A stretch of 15,581 bases of DNA from an uncultured Clostridium sp. (GTDB lineage Bacteria > Bacillota > Clostridia > Christensenellales > CAG-138). The stretch spans positions 1 to 15,581 of the forward strand of contig UQNF01000039.1 in NCBI GenBank assembly GCA_900542285.1, written 5' to 3'. Below, one piece after another: positions 14,343 through 15,581 of the stretch. The notes beneath the pieces are model-generated. The model worked only from the letters and a program-made list of their open reading frames with translations, did not search any database and was not told the DNA's origin. The first letter of the stretch is position 1. Each line of letters opens with the position of its first letter. The position numbers and the translations under genes were made by a program.

Positions 14343-14358
14343 AGGAGAAAGGAAGACT

Positions 14359-15581
14359 ATGGAAACCTGTGCAATAGTGGGAATCAACTGGGGCGATGAA
14401 GGAAAGGGCCGCATGGTTGACCTTCTCGCGGAGGACTATGATATCATCGTTCGCTATCAGGGCGGCAACAACGCCGGACACACCATCGTAAACAAATACG
14501 GCAAGTTCGCGTTGAACCTGCTCCCCTCCGGCATCTTCCGCCGCAGCAAGATGAATGTGCTCGGCAACGGCACCGTCATAGACATCCGCCATCTGTGCGG
14601 AGAGATGGAAAAGCTTCGCAGCGCCGGAATACATATTTCCCCGTCAAATCTCATGATATCCAACCGCGCCATCATCGTCATGCCGTACCATGTTGCGCTC
14701 GACGGGCTTGAGGAAGCAAGGCTTTCGGATAAGCCCTACGGCTCGACTAAACGCGGCATTGCGCCCGTATACGGCGATAAGTATAAAAAGAAGGGCATTA
14801 TGATGGGCGAGCTCTTCGACCGCGAATACCTCATGGAGCACCTTCGTGATGTTCTCGAGTATGAAAACCTCGTCATTACCCGTGTCTACGGCGGCGAGCC
14901 CTTCAGCTTCGACAGCATGATGGAGTATCTCGATACCTACGGCGAGATCCTTAAGCCCTACATCGGAGAAGTCGGCTATTATCTCAACAACGCCGCTCAT
15001 GAGGGCAAGAAGATACTCTACGAGGCTCAGCTCGGCGCACTTCGCGATATTGACTTCGGCATCTATCCCTATACCTCTTCTTCATCCCCACTGGCTGCAT
15101 ACGCCCCCATCGGCTCCGGCACGCCCGGCATACCGGTAACAAGGGTAGTCGGCGTGGTCAAGGCATACTCGACCTGCGTCGGCGAAGGCCCGTTCACCGT
15201 CGAATGGGACGGTGAGAGAGCGGAGAAGCTCCGTGAAGCAGGCGGCGAATACGGCGCGGCGACCGGAAGGCCCCGCAGGGTCGGTCCTATCGACCTCGTT
15301 GCCACACGCTACGGCGTTCTGATGCAGGGAGCGACCGAGATCGCGCTTACAAAGCTCGACGTACTTTCCTATCTCAAGGAGATACCCGTCTGCATCGCCT
15401 ATGATATAGATGAAGGCATAACAAAGAATTTCCCGTTCCCCTCCAAGCTGAACGGAGCGCAGCCGGTGTTTAAGCATATGCCCGGCTGGTGCTGCGACAT
15501 AAGCTCCATCCGCAAGTATGACGAGCTCCCCGCAGCATGCCGCAGCTACATCGAGTACATCGAGAGGGAGATCGGCTGCCG
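14359..15581 (+). CDS. purA: Adenylosuccinate synthetase (3' end outside the window)
   Basis: GTP-dependent condensation of IMP with aspartate to adenylosuccinate, the first step of the AMP branch. About 407 residues are visible of the 425-430 usual for the family; the reading frame is open at the window edge. WGDEGKG with Asp13 and NNAGHT with His41 hold the catalytic acid/base pair at the same numbers as in E. coli. GSTKRGIAP, VVKAYSTCVGEGPF and the aspartate-binding loop ATGRPRR are visible. AAAGGA lies 5 nt before the ATG. It is divergent from the other purine genes and has its own promoter and an attenuator-like leader, so it is probably controlled apart from IMP synthesis. The partner lyase PurB is not in the window. 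Confidence 0.97.
   Translation, partial: METCAIVGINWGDEGKGRMVDLLAEDYDIIVRYQGGNNAGHTIVNKYGKFALNLLPSGIFRRSKMNVLGNGTVIDIRHLCGEMEKLRSAGIHISPSNLMISNRAIIVMPYHVALDGLEEARLSDKPYGSTKRGIAPVYGDKYKKKGIMMGELFDREYLMEHLRDVLEYENLVITRVYGGEPFSFDSMMEYLDTYGEILKPYIGEVGYYLNNAAHEGKKILYEAQLGALRDIDFGIYPYTSSSSPLAAYAPIGSGTPGIPVTRVVGVVKAYSTCVGEGPFTVEWDGERAEKLREAGGEYGAATGRPRRVGPIDLVATRYGVLMQGATEIALTKLDVLSYLKEIPVCIAYDIDEGITKNFPFPSKLNGAQPVFKHMPGWCCDISSIRKYDELPAACRSYIEYIEREIGC

Noticed and set aside
13933..14358. Known purine (guanine/adenine) riboswitch, ZTP (pfl) riboswitch or T-box
   Set aside because: I looked on both strands for the purine core around GTNTCTACC, the ZTP 3' signature and the T-box GGTGGNACCGCG; none is present.

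Overview
This window is almost entirely a de novo purine nucleotide biosynthesis locus. The source looks like an anaerobic, gut-type clostridial Firmicute (Bacillota, Clostridia). The reasons are the single-chain 'clade II' FGAM synthase (about 1,240 aa, PurS- and PurQ-like parts fused to PurL), a PurF with a short propeptide and four Fe-S cysteines, AGGAGG-type ribosome sites, tightly packed genes and moderate GC. The species cannot be told from the sequence.

Layout. Bases 1-189 hold 2.5 copies of a 76-bp tandem repeat that stops at the guaB stop codon and may continue beyond the left edge. From 190 to 13932 eleven genes lie head to tail on the minus strand. In transcription order they are purE, purC, purF, purM, purN, a PurO-type IMP cyclohydrolase, a stand-alone AICAR formyltransferase, purD, purL, folD and guaB. 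Most junctions overlap or are only a few bases apart. The exceptions are purE-purC (71 nt, with a strong RNA hairpin), purD-purL (47 nt, with a 12-bp palindrome) and purL-folD (68 nt, with a good promoter). Bases 13933-14358 are a divergent control region. To its right purA starts on the plus strand and runs off the window.

How the genes work together. PurF, PurD, PurN, PurL, PurM, PurE, PurC, AICAR formyltransferase and PurO take PRPP to IMP, except for adenylosuccinate lyase (PurB), which is not here. FolD feeds 10-formyl-THF to the two formyltransferases. GuaB and PurA are the two branch enzymes from IMP towards GMP and AMP. GuaA, PurB and PurK are not in the window.

Most worth a second look: (1) the purA leader, which has its own promoter, a possible 44-codon ORF with a good ribosome site, a folded domain, an intrinsic terminator, and a 5' segment able to pair with the terminator's ascending arm, so a candidate attenuator or riboswitch of a class I do not recognise; (2) bifunctional PurH replaced by a human-ATIC-like formyltransferase domain plus a PurO-type cyclohydrolase; (3) a FolD in which the near-invariant active-site tyrosine is arginine; (4) a GuaB that appears co-linear with the Tritrichomonas foetus enzyme; (5) the hairpin-bearing tandem repeat beyond guaB. 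Pairings were worked out by eye, and family comparisons come from memory, not from searches.
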